Positions 55,950 through 63,745 of a stretch of DNA of 64,000 nucleotides are shown piece by piece. The translations under genes were made by a program, and so were the position numbers. The DNA is from CALMFG01 sp963674805 (lineage in GTDB: Bacteria > Bacillota > Clostridia > Christensenellales > CALMFG01): assembly GCA_963674805.2 (NCBI GenBank), contig CAXXNY010000016.1, forward strand, positions 558,001-622,000. Reading direction: 5' to 3'. Within the stretch, counting starts at the first letter, position 1, and each line of letters starts with the position of its first letter. A model generated the notes under the pieces. It did not search any database. It was not told where the DNA came from and saw only the letters and a program-made list of their open reading frames with translations.

Positions 55950-56894
55950 ATGATTCAAATTTTTAAAACCATCGATATTGATGCGATGGTAAAAGTCGAA
56001 ACAACCGAAACAATCGCACCCGGCACCTGGGTGCACTTGGAAGACCCCGATAATAACGAACTGAATACCGTATCGGAAGCCTTGGCTATTGAGCTTGGCC
56101 AGTTAAAGGCCGCTCTTGACGAGGAAGAATCCGCGCGTTTTGAAAAAGACGACGATGTCACTTTAATCATCGTGGATATTCCGGTCGTTCAGCCGGAGGG
56201 GATTTCGTTTTTATATAACACCATCCCGCTGGGCATCCTGATTGCAAAAGACACAATCGTTACCGTCTGCCTGGAAGACACGACAATTATTGAGGATTTT
56301 GCCGAAGGCCGTGTCAAAGGTTTTGATACCCGAAAAAAGACCCGGTTTATCTTTCAGTTGTTGTATAAATCATCAGCCAAGTACCTCCAGTACCTGCGCC
56401 AGATCGATAAAGCGACCACGCAGGTGGAAAATGCCCTGCATAAATCGATGAAAAACCGTGAACTGGTTCAGATGTTAAAGCTGGAAAAATCATTGGTGTT
56501 CTTTTCGACTTCCCTGAAGTCAAATGAAATTATTTTAGAAAAAATGCTGAAGACCAATGTATTAAAGAAATATCCCGAAGACACCGAACTCTTGGAAGAA
56601 GTCATCATCGAGAACCAGCAGGCGATTGAGATGAGCAACATCTACCGCAACATCATTACAGGGACGATGGCAACGTTTGCGTCCATCATCTCCAACAACC
56701 TCAATATGGTCATGAAGTTGTTGGCGTCTTTGACGATTATCATCGCAATCCCGACGTTGTTCGCGTCGTTCTGGGGCATGAACGTGCCGGTGCCGTTCCA
56801 GCACAATCCGTTGGGCTTTTGGATTATGCTCGGCGTTTCGTTTCTGTTCACCGGAATCGTCACCTATGTTTTGGCCAAAAAGGATATGTTATAG
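55950..56894 (+). CDS. corA: CorA-family magnesium/divalent cation channel
   Basis: A 314-residue member of the CorA family, which forms a pentameric channel. A cytosolic alpha/beta and long-helix domain (1-255) is followed by two TM helices (about 255-274 and 287-308). The pore signature is GMN at 276-278, followed by VPVPF. The C terminus is basic (AKKDML). AGGTGG lies about nine bases before the ATG. The long structured leader suggests control after transcription starts. It is convergent with the YgjP-type protease gene. Confidence 0.94.
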   Translation: MIQIFKTIDIDAMVKVETTETIAPGTWVHLEDPDNNELNTVSEALAIELGQLKAALDEEESARFEKDDDVTLIIVDIPVVQPEGISFLYNTIPLGILIAKDTIVTVCLEDTTIIEDFAEGRVKGFDTRKKTRFIFQLLYKSSAKYLQYLRQIDKATTQVENALHKSMKNRELVQMLKLEKSLVFFSTSLKSNEIILEKMLKTNVLKKYPEDTELLEEVIIENQQAIEMSNIYRNIITGTMATFASIISNNLNMVMKLLASLTIIIAIPTLFASFWGMNVPVPFQHNPLGFWIMLGVSFLFTGIVTYVLAKKDML

Positions 56895-56908
56895 CGTGGA
56901 ACATTGCG

Positions 56909-56924
56909 TGTTTCACGGGAAACA
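56909..56924. promoter_or_regulatory. parS: parS-like ParB/Spo0J binding site
   Basis: TGTTTCACGGGAAACA matches the Bacillus parS consensus TGTTTCACGTGAAACA at 15 of 16 positions; the single change is at the centre. It lies in the 30-base convergent gap between corA and the protease gene. A further half-site TGTTTCACG occurs at 56944-56952 inside the protease gene. A chance match this close is unlikely in 64 kb. Confidence 0.6.
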
Positions 56925-57644
56925 TCAAATTAAAAATCCATATGTTTCACGCAGCTGTTTGCGTTTTTGTTTATAGTCCGGCATGATAGACGCCAGCTTT
57001 TGATAAAAAGCCTTTGAGTGGTCTAAATGATAAAAATGGCAGAGCTCGTGGACCAGCACATAGGCGATTAACGGCTTTGGCGCAAACACAAGCGCGGTAT
57101 TCAGCGTAATCTTATTCCGGCTTGGGTTTGCCGAACCCCATTTTGTTTTCATTTTCCGTATGGTGATATGCGGTTTTTCTTTTATCCTGTCGGCAAACAT
57201 CGGATAATACTGGTTCAGCAGTTCATGAAAAACGCGCTTTGCGGTCTTTTTTAAGAATTGATCAAACCGCTTTTCCCGTTCCTCAACCGTATTGTTATCG
57301 CTAAGCAGGATGTACAGCACGCCGTTCTCTAAAAACACCCGGTTTTCTACATGCGGTTTGGATACAATATCCACACGTTCGCCCAGGAGCAGAAAATATT
57401 CCCCGGTTTTATACATCGATACATTGTGGCGTTCAAAGGCCGCACGCCGCTTGTTTAAACTGTCCTCAATAAACGCCGTATTCCCCTTAACAAATTCCTT
57501 GATCTTTTTTTCAGAAACATACCCCGGCGCCGTCACCAGCACCCGCATGTCTTTATCAACGGTCAAACGGACGGTTTTGACGTCTTTTCTGATGATATGA
57601 TAAGAATAGGTTTCCTCTTGTGTGGTCAGTTCCCGTTTTTCCAT
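56925..57644 (-). CDS. YgjP/SprT-like M48-type metallopeptidase (DUF45)
   Basis: A 239-residue zinc hydrolase of the YgjP family. The zinc site is HELCHFYHLDHSKAFY (about 199-214: HExxH plus a third histidine), preceded by the family block KTKWGSANPSRNKITLNTALVFAPK. The N-terminal beta domain has VRLTVDKDMRVLVTAP. Relatives are described as predicted metal-dependent hydrolases; one branch was linked to UTP hydrolysis, so protease activity is uncertain. It is convergent with corA and a parS-like site follows its stop codon. Confidence 0.9.
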   Translation of the reverse strand: MEKRELTTQEETYSYHIIRKDVKTVRLTVDKDMRVLVTAPGYVSEKKIKEFVKGNTAFIEDSLNKRRAAFERHNVSMYKTGEYFLLLGERVDIVSKPHVENRVFLENGVLYILLSDNNTVEEREKRFDQFLKKTAKRVFHELLNQYYPMFADRIKEKPHITIRKMKTKWGSANPSRNKITLNTALVFAPKPLIAYVLVHELCHFYHLDHSKAFYQKLASIMPDYKQKRKQLRETYGFLI

Positions 57645-57691
57645 ACGGGGATTATATCATATTTGCTGCACGTTTCATTCAAAATTTGCCT

Positions 57692-57720
57692 TTGCAATTC
57701 ATGTTCACCCTATATATAAT
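57692..57720 (+). promoter_or_regulatory. serS promoter
   Basis: -35 TTGCAA (57692-57697), 17-bp spacer, -10 TATAAT (57715-57720), 43 bases before the ATG. The short leader leaves no room for a T-box. Confidence 0.7.
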
Positions 57721-57763
57721 TGAACTAATCGATTTTGAAAGATAATAGTTAAGAGGAGCAGGC

Positions 57764-59032
57764 ATGCACGACATAAAGTTTATCAGAGAAAACCCTGAAG
57801 CAGTCAAAACCAAGATGGCCGCACGCGGCGTGAGCGGATTCGTTGATGAGGTTTTGGCGTTGGATAAAAAGCGGCGGGAGCTGATCGCCGAGGTTGAAGA
57901 ACTAAAGGCGAAGCGCAACAAGGTATCCAAGGAAATCCCCCAGCTGAAAAAGGCGGGTAAGGACGTCGCCCCGATTATGGAAGAGATGCGCGAGGTCGGC
58001 GACGCAATCAAACAAAAAGACGACGCGCTGGTATCGCTCAGCAGCGATATTCAGGCGATTTTGATGAATACACCGAATCTGCCGGGCGATAATACGCCGG
58101 TTGGCAAGGACGAAACCGAAAACGTTGAAATCCGCGTGGTCGGGACACCGGCAAAAATAGACTTTGAAGCCAAAGCCCACTGGGAGCTTGGCGAAGCGCT
58201 TGGATTGCTGGATTTTGAAGCCGCGGCAAAAATCAGCGGATCACGGTTTGCGGTCTATAAAGGACAGGGCGCAAAACTGGAGCGTGCGCTCATCAATTTT
58301 ATGCTGGATACGCATACCGGCGAAAACGGCTACACCGAAGTCATTCCGCCGTATATCGTGAAGCGCCATACCATGGAGGGCACCGGACAACTGCCGAAAT
58401 TTGAGGAAGACGCGTTTAAGCTGTCGGACGGCGACTCGTTTTTAATCCCGACCGCCGAAGTGCCGGTTACCAATTTGTACCGCGAAAGCGTTTTATCCGG
58501 TGACGAACTGCCGATTGCGCATGCGGCTTATACCGCGTGTTTCCGGTCAGAGGCAGGCAGTGCGGGGCGTGATACGCGCGGACTGATCCGTCTGCACCAA
58601 TTTAACAAGGTTGAACTCGTCCGGTTATGTAAGCCGGAGGATTCTTATAACGAACTGGAAAAGCTGACCGCGGACGCGGAAAGTATCCTAAAGAAGCTGG
58701 AACTCCCGTACCGTGTGATTGCGCTTTGCACCGGTGATACCGGGTTCTCCGCCGCGATGACCTATGACATCGAGGTTTGGATGCCGAGCTATGGGCGGTA
58801 TGTCGAAATTTCATCATGCTCCAACTGCGAAGCCTTCCAGGCGCGCCGTGCGGACATCCGCTTTAAGCGCAGTATGGACGCCAAGCCGGAGTTTGTGCAT
58901 ACGCTGAACGGAAGCGGGCTGGCCGTGGGCCGGACGTTTGCCGCTATTCTAGAAAACTACCAGCAGGCGGACGGGACCATCAAAATCCCGAAAGCGTTAG
59001 AAAAATACTTTAATTCTGACATCATAAAATAA
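57764..59032 (+). CDS. serS: Seryl-tRNA synthetase
   Basis: A 422-residue class II synthetase that charges tRNA-Ser. The N-terminal coiled-coil arm for tRNA binding spans about 30-100 (KRRELIAEVEELKAKRNKVSKEI). The core has motif 2 (FRSEAGSAGRDTRGLIRLHQFNKVEL) and motif 3 (LNGSGLAVGRTFAAILEN), with serine-site residues in TAEVPVTNLY. Length and order are typical. GAGGAGC precedes the ATG. Single-gene unit with its own promoter and terminator. Confidence 0.98.
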   Translation: MHDIKFIRENPEAVKTKMAARGVSGFVDEVLALDKKRRELIAEVEELKAKRNKVSKEIPQLKKAGKDVAPIMEEMREVGDAIKQKDDALVSLSSDIQAILMNTPNLPGDNTPVGKDETENVEIRVVGTPAKIDFEAKAHWELGEALGLLDFEAAAKISGSRFAVYKGQGAKLERALINFMLDTHTGENGYTEVIPPYIVKRHTMEGTGQLPKFEEDAFKLSDGDSFLIPTAEVPVTNLYRESVLSGDELPIAHAAYTACFRSEAGSAGRDTRGLIRLHQFNKVELVRLCKPEDSYNELEKLTADAESILKKLELPYRVIALCTGDTGFSAAMTYDIEVWMPSYGRYVEISSCSNCEAFQARRADIRFKRSMDAKPEFVHTLNGSGLAVGRTFAAILENYQQADGTIKIPKALEKYFNSDIIK

Positions 59033-59056
59033 GAGCGGATATCCGCTCTTTTTTAT
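59030..59056. terminator. Terminator between convergent serS and queT
   Basis: A perfect 10-bp palindromic stem AAGAGCGGAT/ATCCGCTCTT followed by TTTT on the plus strand. A-rich sequence on the left side gives T's for the minus strand too. Confidence 0.85.
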
Positions 59057-59529
59057 TTGAATATTTTCTTTCCGTACCGGTCGATCAGCAGGAGTAATAT
59101 CATCCCGCCAACATAACAGGCAATCGTCTGTCCGACTGCGACAAATCCCATTGAGGGCAGCAGCGGCAGGTTCAGCACCTGATTAAGCAGCACCCCGACC
59201 ACAACCGCGTTGATCACCACGGCCGGCAATGGAACCAGCCACTTGCTTTTTATCTTGGACGCAAGATAAGCTGATAACAGGGTCGCCAAACTTCCGGCAA
59301 TGATATCCCAGATACCGAGATTCGGCCCCATCGCGTTACCGATCAAACAGCCGATAAATAATCCCGGGACTGCCGCCGGTGTAAAATATGGGAGCACACA
59401 CAGCATTTCCGCGATGCGCACCTGCATCTGCCCAAAGCTGATGGGTGCAAAAATCAGTGTCAGTGCTGCGTAAAGTGCGGCGATTACGGCCGCCTGCGTC
59501 ATGTAGCGGACGCCCTTGTTTTTGATCAT
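59053..59529 (-). CDS. queT: QueT-family queuosine precursor transporter
   Basis: A 158-residue membrane protein with about five TM segments, the S-component-like QueT family that imports preQ0/preQ1 or queuine with an ECF module. The family block FGQMQVRIAEMLCVLPYF followed by GLFIGCLIGNAMGPNLGIWDIIAGSLATLL is clear. The start could be ATG 59529 or the internal ATG at 59502 (MTQAAVIAAL); GGAG precedes the first. No preQ1 riboswitch was recognised upstream, which is unusual for this family. Queuosine synthesis genes are not in the window. Confidence 0.87.
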   Translation of the reverse strand: MIKNKGVRYMTQAAVIAALYAALTLIFAPISFGQMQVRIAEMLCVLPYFTPAAVPGLFIGCLIGNAMGPNLGIWDIIAGSLATLLSAYLASKIKSKWLVPLPAVVINAVVVGVLLNQVLNLPLLPSMGFVAVGQTIACYVGGMILLLLIDRYGKKIFK

Positions 59530-59599
59530 TCATTTTCTCCACTTCTTTAAATCTCGGTATAGTATAGCATTTTTTAACGGTTTTTTCACGGAATACTTC

Positions 59600-59628
59600 T
59601 TGTCTGGACACATCTGTCATATTATAAT
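59600..59628 (+). promoter_or_regulatory. Promoter of the small secreted protein gene
   Basis: -35 TTGTCT (59600-59605), 17-bp spacer, -10 TATAAT (59623-59628), 30 bases before the ATG. Confidence 0.6.
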
Positions 59629-59658
59629 AAGGCAAATATCGAACGGAGTGATACATAC

Positions 59659-60108
59659 ATGAAAGTTAAACGCGCTATATTCGCCATCATCGTCATCGTT
59701 ATCGTATTAGCGTTCAGCATTTCCATTTTCGGGTCAGGTCTTGTGACCTCCTGTGCGGCTGAAACCGAAGATACAGAACTAACAGAAGAAGCGGAGGCTG
59801 TTGAAACACCGGCTGCGTCTGAAGCTGAGGCTGATGCGCCGTCCGTGTTTATCCAGTCTTTGAAGGCCTCCATGGTCGTCAGCGACAGCGATAAAACCAA
59901 TGCGGATAATATCGCCAAAGTGGTGAATGTCTATAATTCGCTTAATAAAGATTCAAAAATCGTGGACATCAGCGGAGTCGTCTCCGCAGCTGCGGTCGCA
60001 AAGCTGACCGGGGCCGGAATATATTATGACGATATTGATACAGAAACCGAAGCTGCCGCATGGGCGCTTGTTACCGTTGATACGGAAGGTGTTGCGGTTG
60101 TGGGTTAA
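59659..60108 (+). CDS. Small secreted or membrane-anchored acidic protein
   Basis: I do not recognise this 149-residue protein. It begins with a basic tip and a long hydrophobic segment (MKVKRAIFAIIVIVIVLAF, about 1-30) ending near SCAAE, which could be a signal peptide or an uncleaved anchor. A low-complexity acidic linker rich in Glu, Ala and Thr (about 33-60) follows, then a small alpha/beta domain (about 60-149: SLKASMVVSDSDKTNADNIAKV ... in outline). It has its own promoter and terminator. GGAG precedes the ATG. Function unknown; convergent with ktrA. Confidence 0.72.
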   Translation: MKVKRAIFAIIVIVIVLAFSISIFGSGLVTSCAAETEDTELTEEAEAVETPAASEAEADAPSVFIQSLKASMVVSDSDKTNADNIAKVVNVYNSLNKDSKIVDISGVVSAAAVAKLTGAGIYYDDIDTETEAAAWALVTVDTEGVAVVG

Positions 60109-60120
60109 CCGGTATGCAAT

Positions 60121-60150
60121 AAAGAGACTGTCCATCAGTCTCTTTTTTTT
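60121..60150. terminator. Bidirectional terminator between the secreted protein gene and ktrA
   Basis: Stem AAGAGACTG/CAGTCTCTT with a short loop and TTTTTT on the plus strand; only AAA-rich sequence on the other side, so it is strongest on plus. Confidence 0.85.
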
Positions 60151-60152
60151 GC

Positions 60153-60821
60153 TTATTTATTTTTTTCGATAAACTCCACCATCCGCCTGATGTCCTCGTT
60201 AAGCCCGATAACCAACAGGTTGTCGTCCTTCTCGATCACAACATTCGGCGGCGGATTGACGCTGACTTCGCCGGCGTCGTTTTTAATCGCAATGATATTC
60301 AGGTTATAACGCTGTCTGAAGTTTAAATCCACCAGCGTCTTGCCGACCCATTTTCTGATGGTATCCATTTCCATGATGCTGTAGTCCGGCGATAATTCGA
60401 TATGGTCGAGAATGTTGCCGGATGCCAGATTATGCGCGACCTTAATCCCCATGTCCCGTTCCGGGAAGACAATCCGGTCCGCACCGATTTTCTCCAATAC
60501 CTTAGCATGCATTTCACTCTGTGCTTTCGCCAAGACGCGCGGCACCCCAAGCTCCTTGCAGAGCAGGGTAATCATGATGCTGGATTGGATATCTCCGCCG
60601 ATCGCCACGACTGCCACATCAAAATCCGCAATGCCCAGTGCTTTTAATACCTTTTCATCCGTCGCATTTGCCTGTACGGCATGCGTCACATACGGGGCAA
60701 TATTGTCCACCAGTTCTTCGGACGTATCCACGCACAACACATCATTGCCTGTCCCGCAAAGTGCGGTCGCGATGCTTCTGCCGAAGCGCCCCAGTCCAAA
60801 TACGATAAATTGCTTGCTCAT
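60153..60821 (-). CDS. ktrA: Potassium uptake regulatory subunit KtrA (TrkA-N/TrkA-C)
   Basis: A 222-residue cytosolic ring-forming regulator of the KtrB channel. The N-terminal RCK/TrkA-N Rossmann domain has FGLGRFGRSIATAL (7-20) and VDTSEELVD. The C-terminal TrkA-C domain (about 140-222) has VNPPPNVVIEKDDNLLVIG and would bind c-di-AMP in relatives. It follows ktrB by 25 bases in the same operon. Confidence 0.94.
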   Translation of the reverse strand: MSKQFIVFGLGRFGRSIATALCGTGNDVLCVDTSEELVDNIAPYVTHAVQANATDEKVLKALGIADFDVAVVAIGGDIQSSIMITLLCKELGVPRVLAKAQSEMHAKVLEKIGADRIVFPERDMGIKVAHNLASGNILDHIELSPDYSIMEMDTIRKWVGKTLVDLNFRQRYNLNIIAIKNDAGEVSVNPPPNVVIEKDDNLLVIGLNEDIRRMVEFIEKNK

Positions 60822-60846
60822 TATTCTCTTACCTCAACTTGACCGG

Positions 60847-62259
60847 TTATCCGATCATGATATTTTCTTCTGTATATTTTAACCGGTCTTCATATTTATT
60901 CATCCGGTTTGCCATTGCATACATTACGGTTAGCAGCCCTACACGGCCGGCAAACATTGACAGGATAATGACGATCCGGCTGAGTGGTTCAAGATACGGA
61001 GTAATCCCCGTGCCAAGGCCGACGGTGCCGAATGCCGAGAACGCCTCAAACAGGATATTCTCAAACGTAAATAATCCGCCTTTTCCGTGTTCGATTGCCA
61101 GTATCAGCATGGTTGAAATCACCACAAGCGTCAGTCCGCCGATAAACAGGGTGACCGCCCTTAAGGTAATATCGTTTTTAATCCTGCGCTTCATCACGGT
61201 GATCGATTCCTTGCCCTGCGCAACGGAAGCGATTAGCAGTGTCACCATTACCATGGTCGTGGTCTTAATTCCGCCGCCCGTACCAGCGGGAGATGCGCCG
61301 ATAAACATGAGTATGATTGTCATCAGCTTAGACCCGGTCGTCAGCGCGCCCTGATCGATGGTTGAAAATCCTGCGGTTCTGGGCGTCACAGACTGAAAGA
61401 TGCCAGCCAGTATCTTGCCCCGCGTACTTAAGTTTTTCAGTGTGCCGGGGTTGCTGAGTTCCAGCGAAAAATATACAATCAGCCCCAGCGCAATCAATAT
61501 GCCCGAAGCAATCAATACCAGTTTGGTGTGCAGCGCAAGCCGTGACCTTCCCCAACTCTTCAGTTTCTGGAACAGGTCAAACACCACGACGAACCCAAGC
61601 CCGCCGATGATAATCAGACCGATAAATGTGAAGTTAATCAGCGGGTCCGCCACATACTCAGAAAAGCTGTTAAAGCCGCCCATCAGATCAAACCCTGCGT
61701 TACAGAAGGCTGAGACCGAATGGAATACGCTCCTGTAGATGCCGCCTGCCACCCCGAACTGCGGAATAAACCGGAAGCTCAGCAGCACCGCGCCTAAAAA
61801 CTCAATCACAAATGTAAACAGAAGTACACTCTTGACCAGATCAACCACTGTCGAGATTGACAGTTCATTCATCGCCTCTTTGATAATAATTCGTTCGCGC
61901 AGTGTGATGCGCTTTCCGATAATAAAGAAAATCAAAGACGCCGTAGACATAAATCCAAGCCCGCCGCACTGGATCAGAATCAAGATCACAATCTGTCCGA
62001 ATAGCGTAAACTGTGTTCCGGTATCCAGCACAACCAGTCCGGTTACGCATACCGCAGAGGTAGACGTAAACAATGCGTTAATCAGCCCGATGCTGTGCCC
62101 GGTTACGCTTGCCGCCGGCATACTGAGCAGTATGGTTCCAATCAGTATCAACGATATAAACCCCATCAGCAAGACTTGTGATGGGTGGCGCTTTTTAGGT
62201 ATATGAGTCGTCAAAATGCCGAAAATTTCCTTTATACTGAATTGCATCAAGTATACCAT
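60847..62259 (-). CDS. ktrB: Potassium channel subunit KtrB (TrkH/KtrB family)
   Basis: A polytopic K+ uptake channel of about 450-470 residues. It has four M1-P-M2 repeats with selectivity-filter glycines, seen as TSTSAVCVTGLVV, SVSAFCNAGFDLMGG, TPRTAGFSTID and AFSAFGTVGLGTGITP. Partner of KtrA. The N terminus is uncertain: the best promoter has its -10 at 62250-62255, overlapping the first codons, so the ATG at 62259 cannot be used from it and the ATG at 62247 would be nearly leaderless. A start further in, near the KKRHPSQ segment, is also possible. Confidence 0.94.
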   Translation of the reverse strand: MVYLMQFSIKEIFGILTTHIPKKRHPSQVLLMGFISLILIGTILLSMPAASVTGHSIGLINALFTSTSAVCVTGLVVLDTGTQFTLFGQIVILILIQCGGLGFMSTASLIFFIIGKRITLRERIIIKEAMNELSISTVVDLVKSVLLFTFVIEFLGAVLLSFRFIPQFGVAGGIYRSVFHSVSAFCNAGFDLMGGFNSFSEYVADPLINFTFIGLIIIGGLGFVVVFDLFQKLKSWGRSRLALHTKLVLIASGILIALGLIVYFSLELSNPGTLKNLSTRGKILAGIFQSVTPRTAGFSTIDQGALTTGSKLMTIILMFIGASPAGTGGGIKTTTMVMVTLLIASVAQGKESITVMKRRIKNDITLRAVTLFIGGLTLVVISTMLILAIEHGKGGLFTFENILFEAFSAFGTVGLGTGITPYLEPLSRIVIILSMFAGRVGLLTVMYAMANRMNKYEDRLKYTEENIMIG

Positions 62260-62278
62260 AAACCGGGGTGCGCTTCAA
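62250..62278 (-). promoter_or_regulatory. Putative ktrB-ktrA promoter
   Basis: Minus-strand -35 TTGAAG (62273-62278), 17-bp spacer, -10 TATACT (62250-62255). It overlaps the annotated 5' end of ktrB. Confidence 0.45.
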
Positions 62279-62296
62279 ACCATCTTCGCTTTACCG

Positions 62297-62324
62297 TTGC
62301 CTTTGTCTAAGTCTCATGTATAAT
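62297..62324 (+). promoter_or_regulatory. Putative promoter of the BrkB-family gene
   Basis: -35 TTGCCT (62297-62302), 16-bp spacer, -10 TATAAT (62319-62324), 38 bases before the ATG and divergent from ktrB. Confidence 0.55.
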
Positions 62325-62362
62325 AAGTATATTGCGTATTTAAATTATTCAGGAGGCAGTAA

Positions 62363-63271
62363 ATGCTGAATAAAATTAAGGCATGGTTTGAAAAGCACCC
62401 GGTTCTGTTACGGAATTGCCGGATTATTATCGGCACCGTCAAAAGTTTTGCAGATTACGAGATTTCCGCAATGGGTGCGCAGCTCGCTTATTATTCGATC
62501 GTTGCGTTTTTTACGCTGGGTATCACCATTGTGTATGCGTCAAGCCTGATTCCCGCAATCTATACCGGAGCCGGGTATGTGTTGGAGAGTATCTTCCCGC
62601 CGTCCATTATTTCGCTGTTTTCCTCCACCATCAAACAAATTGATATCCCCAAAAAAATATTCCCGATGGTCTCTACCGCCGTGATGTCTATCTGGTTTGC
62701 TTCCCGCGCGATCCGTTCGATGATGCGTTCTTTTGATACGATTTATAATGCGGTACACCGCCGCAAGTCTTATCAGCGCACCTATCTTTCCGTTTTGTTC
62801 ACACTGGTGTTTGAACTGCTGTTTGCCTCCATCTTTATCTTCTCGGTGTTAGGCAAAACCATCTCAAAGAGCATTCTGCCTCCGCTGGAAATTTCCGATC
62901 AGTTTGCGCTTATTTTCACCTATATCCGGCTGATCTTCCCGGCCGTTTTAATGCTGTTTACGTTCTGGCTGTTTTATTATTATTTAACCAATGTGAAGTT
63001 TAAGTTCCGCCAGGCATTCCCAGGCGCTCTGTTCACCACCATCTTATGGCTGGTTATCTCAAAGTTCTTTTCACTTTACTTTTTAAAAATTTCCATGTTC
63101 CCGCTGGTTCTCGGGAGCGTCGGCGGTATCTTTGTCTTTTTAATCTGGATTTTCTGGTGCAGCATCATCGTACTGGTCGGCGCGGTTTTAAATCACCGCT
63201 TCATGCAATGGCGCTCCAGCTCTTCCAAAGATACAAATCCCCCGCCCGAATCTCAAATCACCGCGCAATAG
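62363..63271 (+). CDS. YihY/BrkB family inner membrane protein
   Basis: A 302-residue polytopic membrane protein with about six TM segments. The family pattern is clear: MGAQLAYYSIVAFFTLGI near the start, WFASRAIRSMMRSFDTIYNA in the middle, and GGIFVFLIWIFWCSIIVLVGAVLNH near the end. These proteins were once called RNase BN, but that activity belongs to another protein. Their function is unsettled (transport is suggested). AGGAGG precedes the ATG. The C-terminal tail is polar and cytosolic. Confidence 0.9.
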   Translation: MLNKIKAWFEKHPVLLRNCRIIIGTVKSFADYEISAMGAQLAYYSIVAFFTLGITIVYASSLIPAIYTGAGYVLESIFPPSIISLFSSTIKQIDIPKKIFPMVSTAVMSIWFASRAIRSMMRSFDTIYNAVHRRKSYQRTYLSVLFTLVFELLFASIFIFSVLGKTISKSILPPLEISDQFALIFTYIRLIFPAVLMLFTFWLFYYYLTNVKFKFRQAFPGALFTTILWLVISKFFSLYFLKISMFPLVLGSVGGIFVFLIWIFWCSIIVLVGAVLNHRFMQWRSSSSKDTNPPPESQITAQ

Positions 63272-63279
63272 CACAAAAT

Positions 63280-63309
63280 AAAAAACGCCTTAAGCATTTA
63301 AGGCGTTTA
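63280..63309 (-). terminator. Terminator after rpsI
   Basis: Stem AAACGCCTTAA/TTAAGGCGTTT with a short loop; on the minus strand it runs into TTTTTATTTT. On the plus strand the T tract is poor. Confidence 0.85.
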
Positions 63310-63330
63310 ATATGATCATATTGAAACCGA

Positions 63331-63723
63331 TTATCTCTTTGAGAACTGCGGCGCTCTTCTTGCTGCTTTGAGGCCGTATTTCTTTCTTTCCTTCATTCTC
63401 GGGTCACGGGTTAAGAATCCGGCCTTCTTTAAAATCGGCCGATACTGCGGATCCGCTTCTAAAAGCGCCCGTGAGATACCGTGGCGGATTGCGCCCGCCT
63501 GTCCGGTATAACCACCGCCCTGAACGTTCACCAGCACATCATAGGTGCCGAGTGTATTGGTTGCTTCGAGCGGTGACCGGATTAACATCTTGAGAGTTTC
63601 AAGATTAAAATACTCTTCAATATCCCGTTTGTTAACGGTGATCTTTCCAGAGCCTGACACAAGGCGTACTCTGGCTACAGAAGATTTTCTTCTACCGGTT
63701 CCGGTATAAAGCGTTTTGCTCAT
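63331..63723 (-). CDS. rpsI: 30S ribosomal protein S9
   Basis: A 130-residue ribosomal protein whose C-terminal tail reaches the P-site tRNA. It has TGRRKSSVARVRL, GGGYTGQAGAIRHGISRAL and the invariant end KKYGLKAARRAPQFSKR. Length is standard. It follows rplM by 22 bases, with GGAGG before the ATG, in the conserved rplM-rpsI operon. Confidence 0.98.
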   Translation of the reverse strand: MSKTLYTGTGRRKSSVARVRLVSGSGKITVNKRDIEEYFNLETLKMLIRSPLEATNTLGTYDVLVNVQGGGYTGQAGAIRHGISRALLEADPQYRPILKKAGFLTRDPRMKERKKYGLKAARRAPQFSKR

Positions 63724-63745
63724 TTAACTTTCGTACCTCCTTGCC

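Noticed and set aside
57645..57763. T-box riboswitch before serS
   Set aside because: The predicted leader is only about 35 bases.
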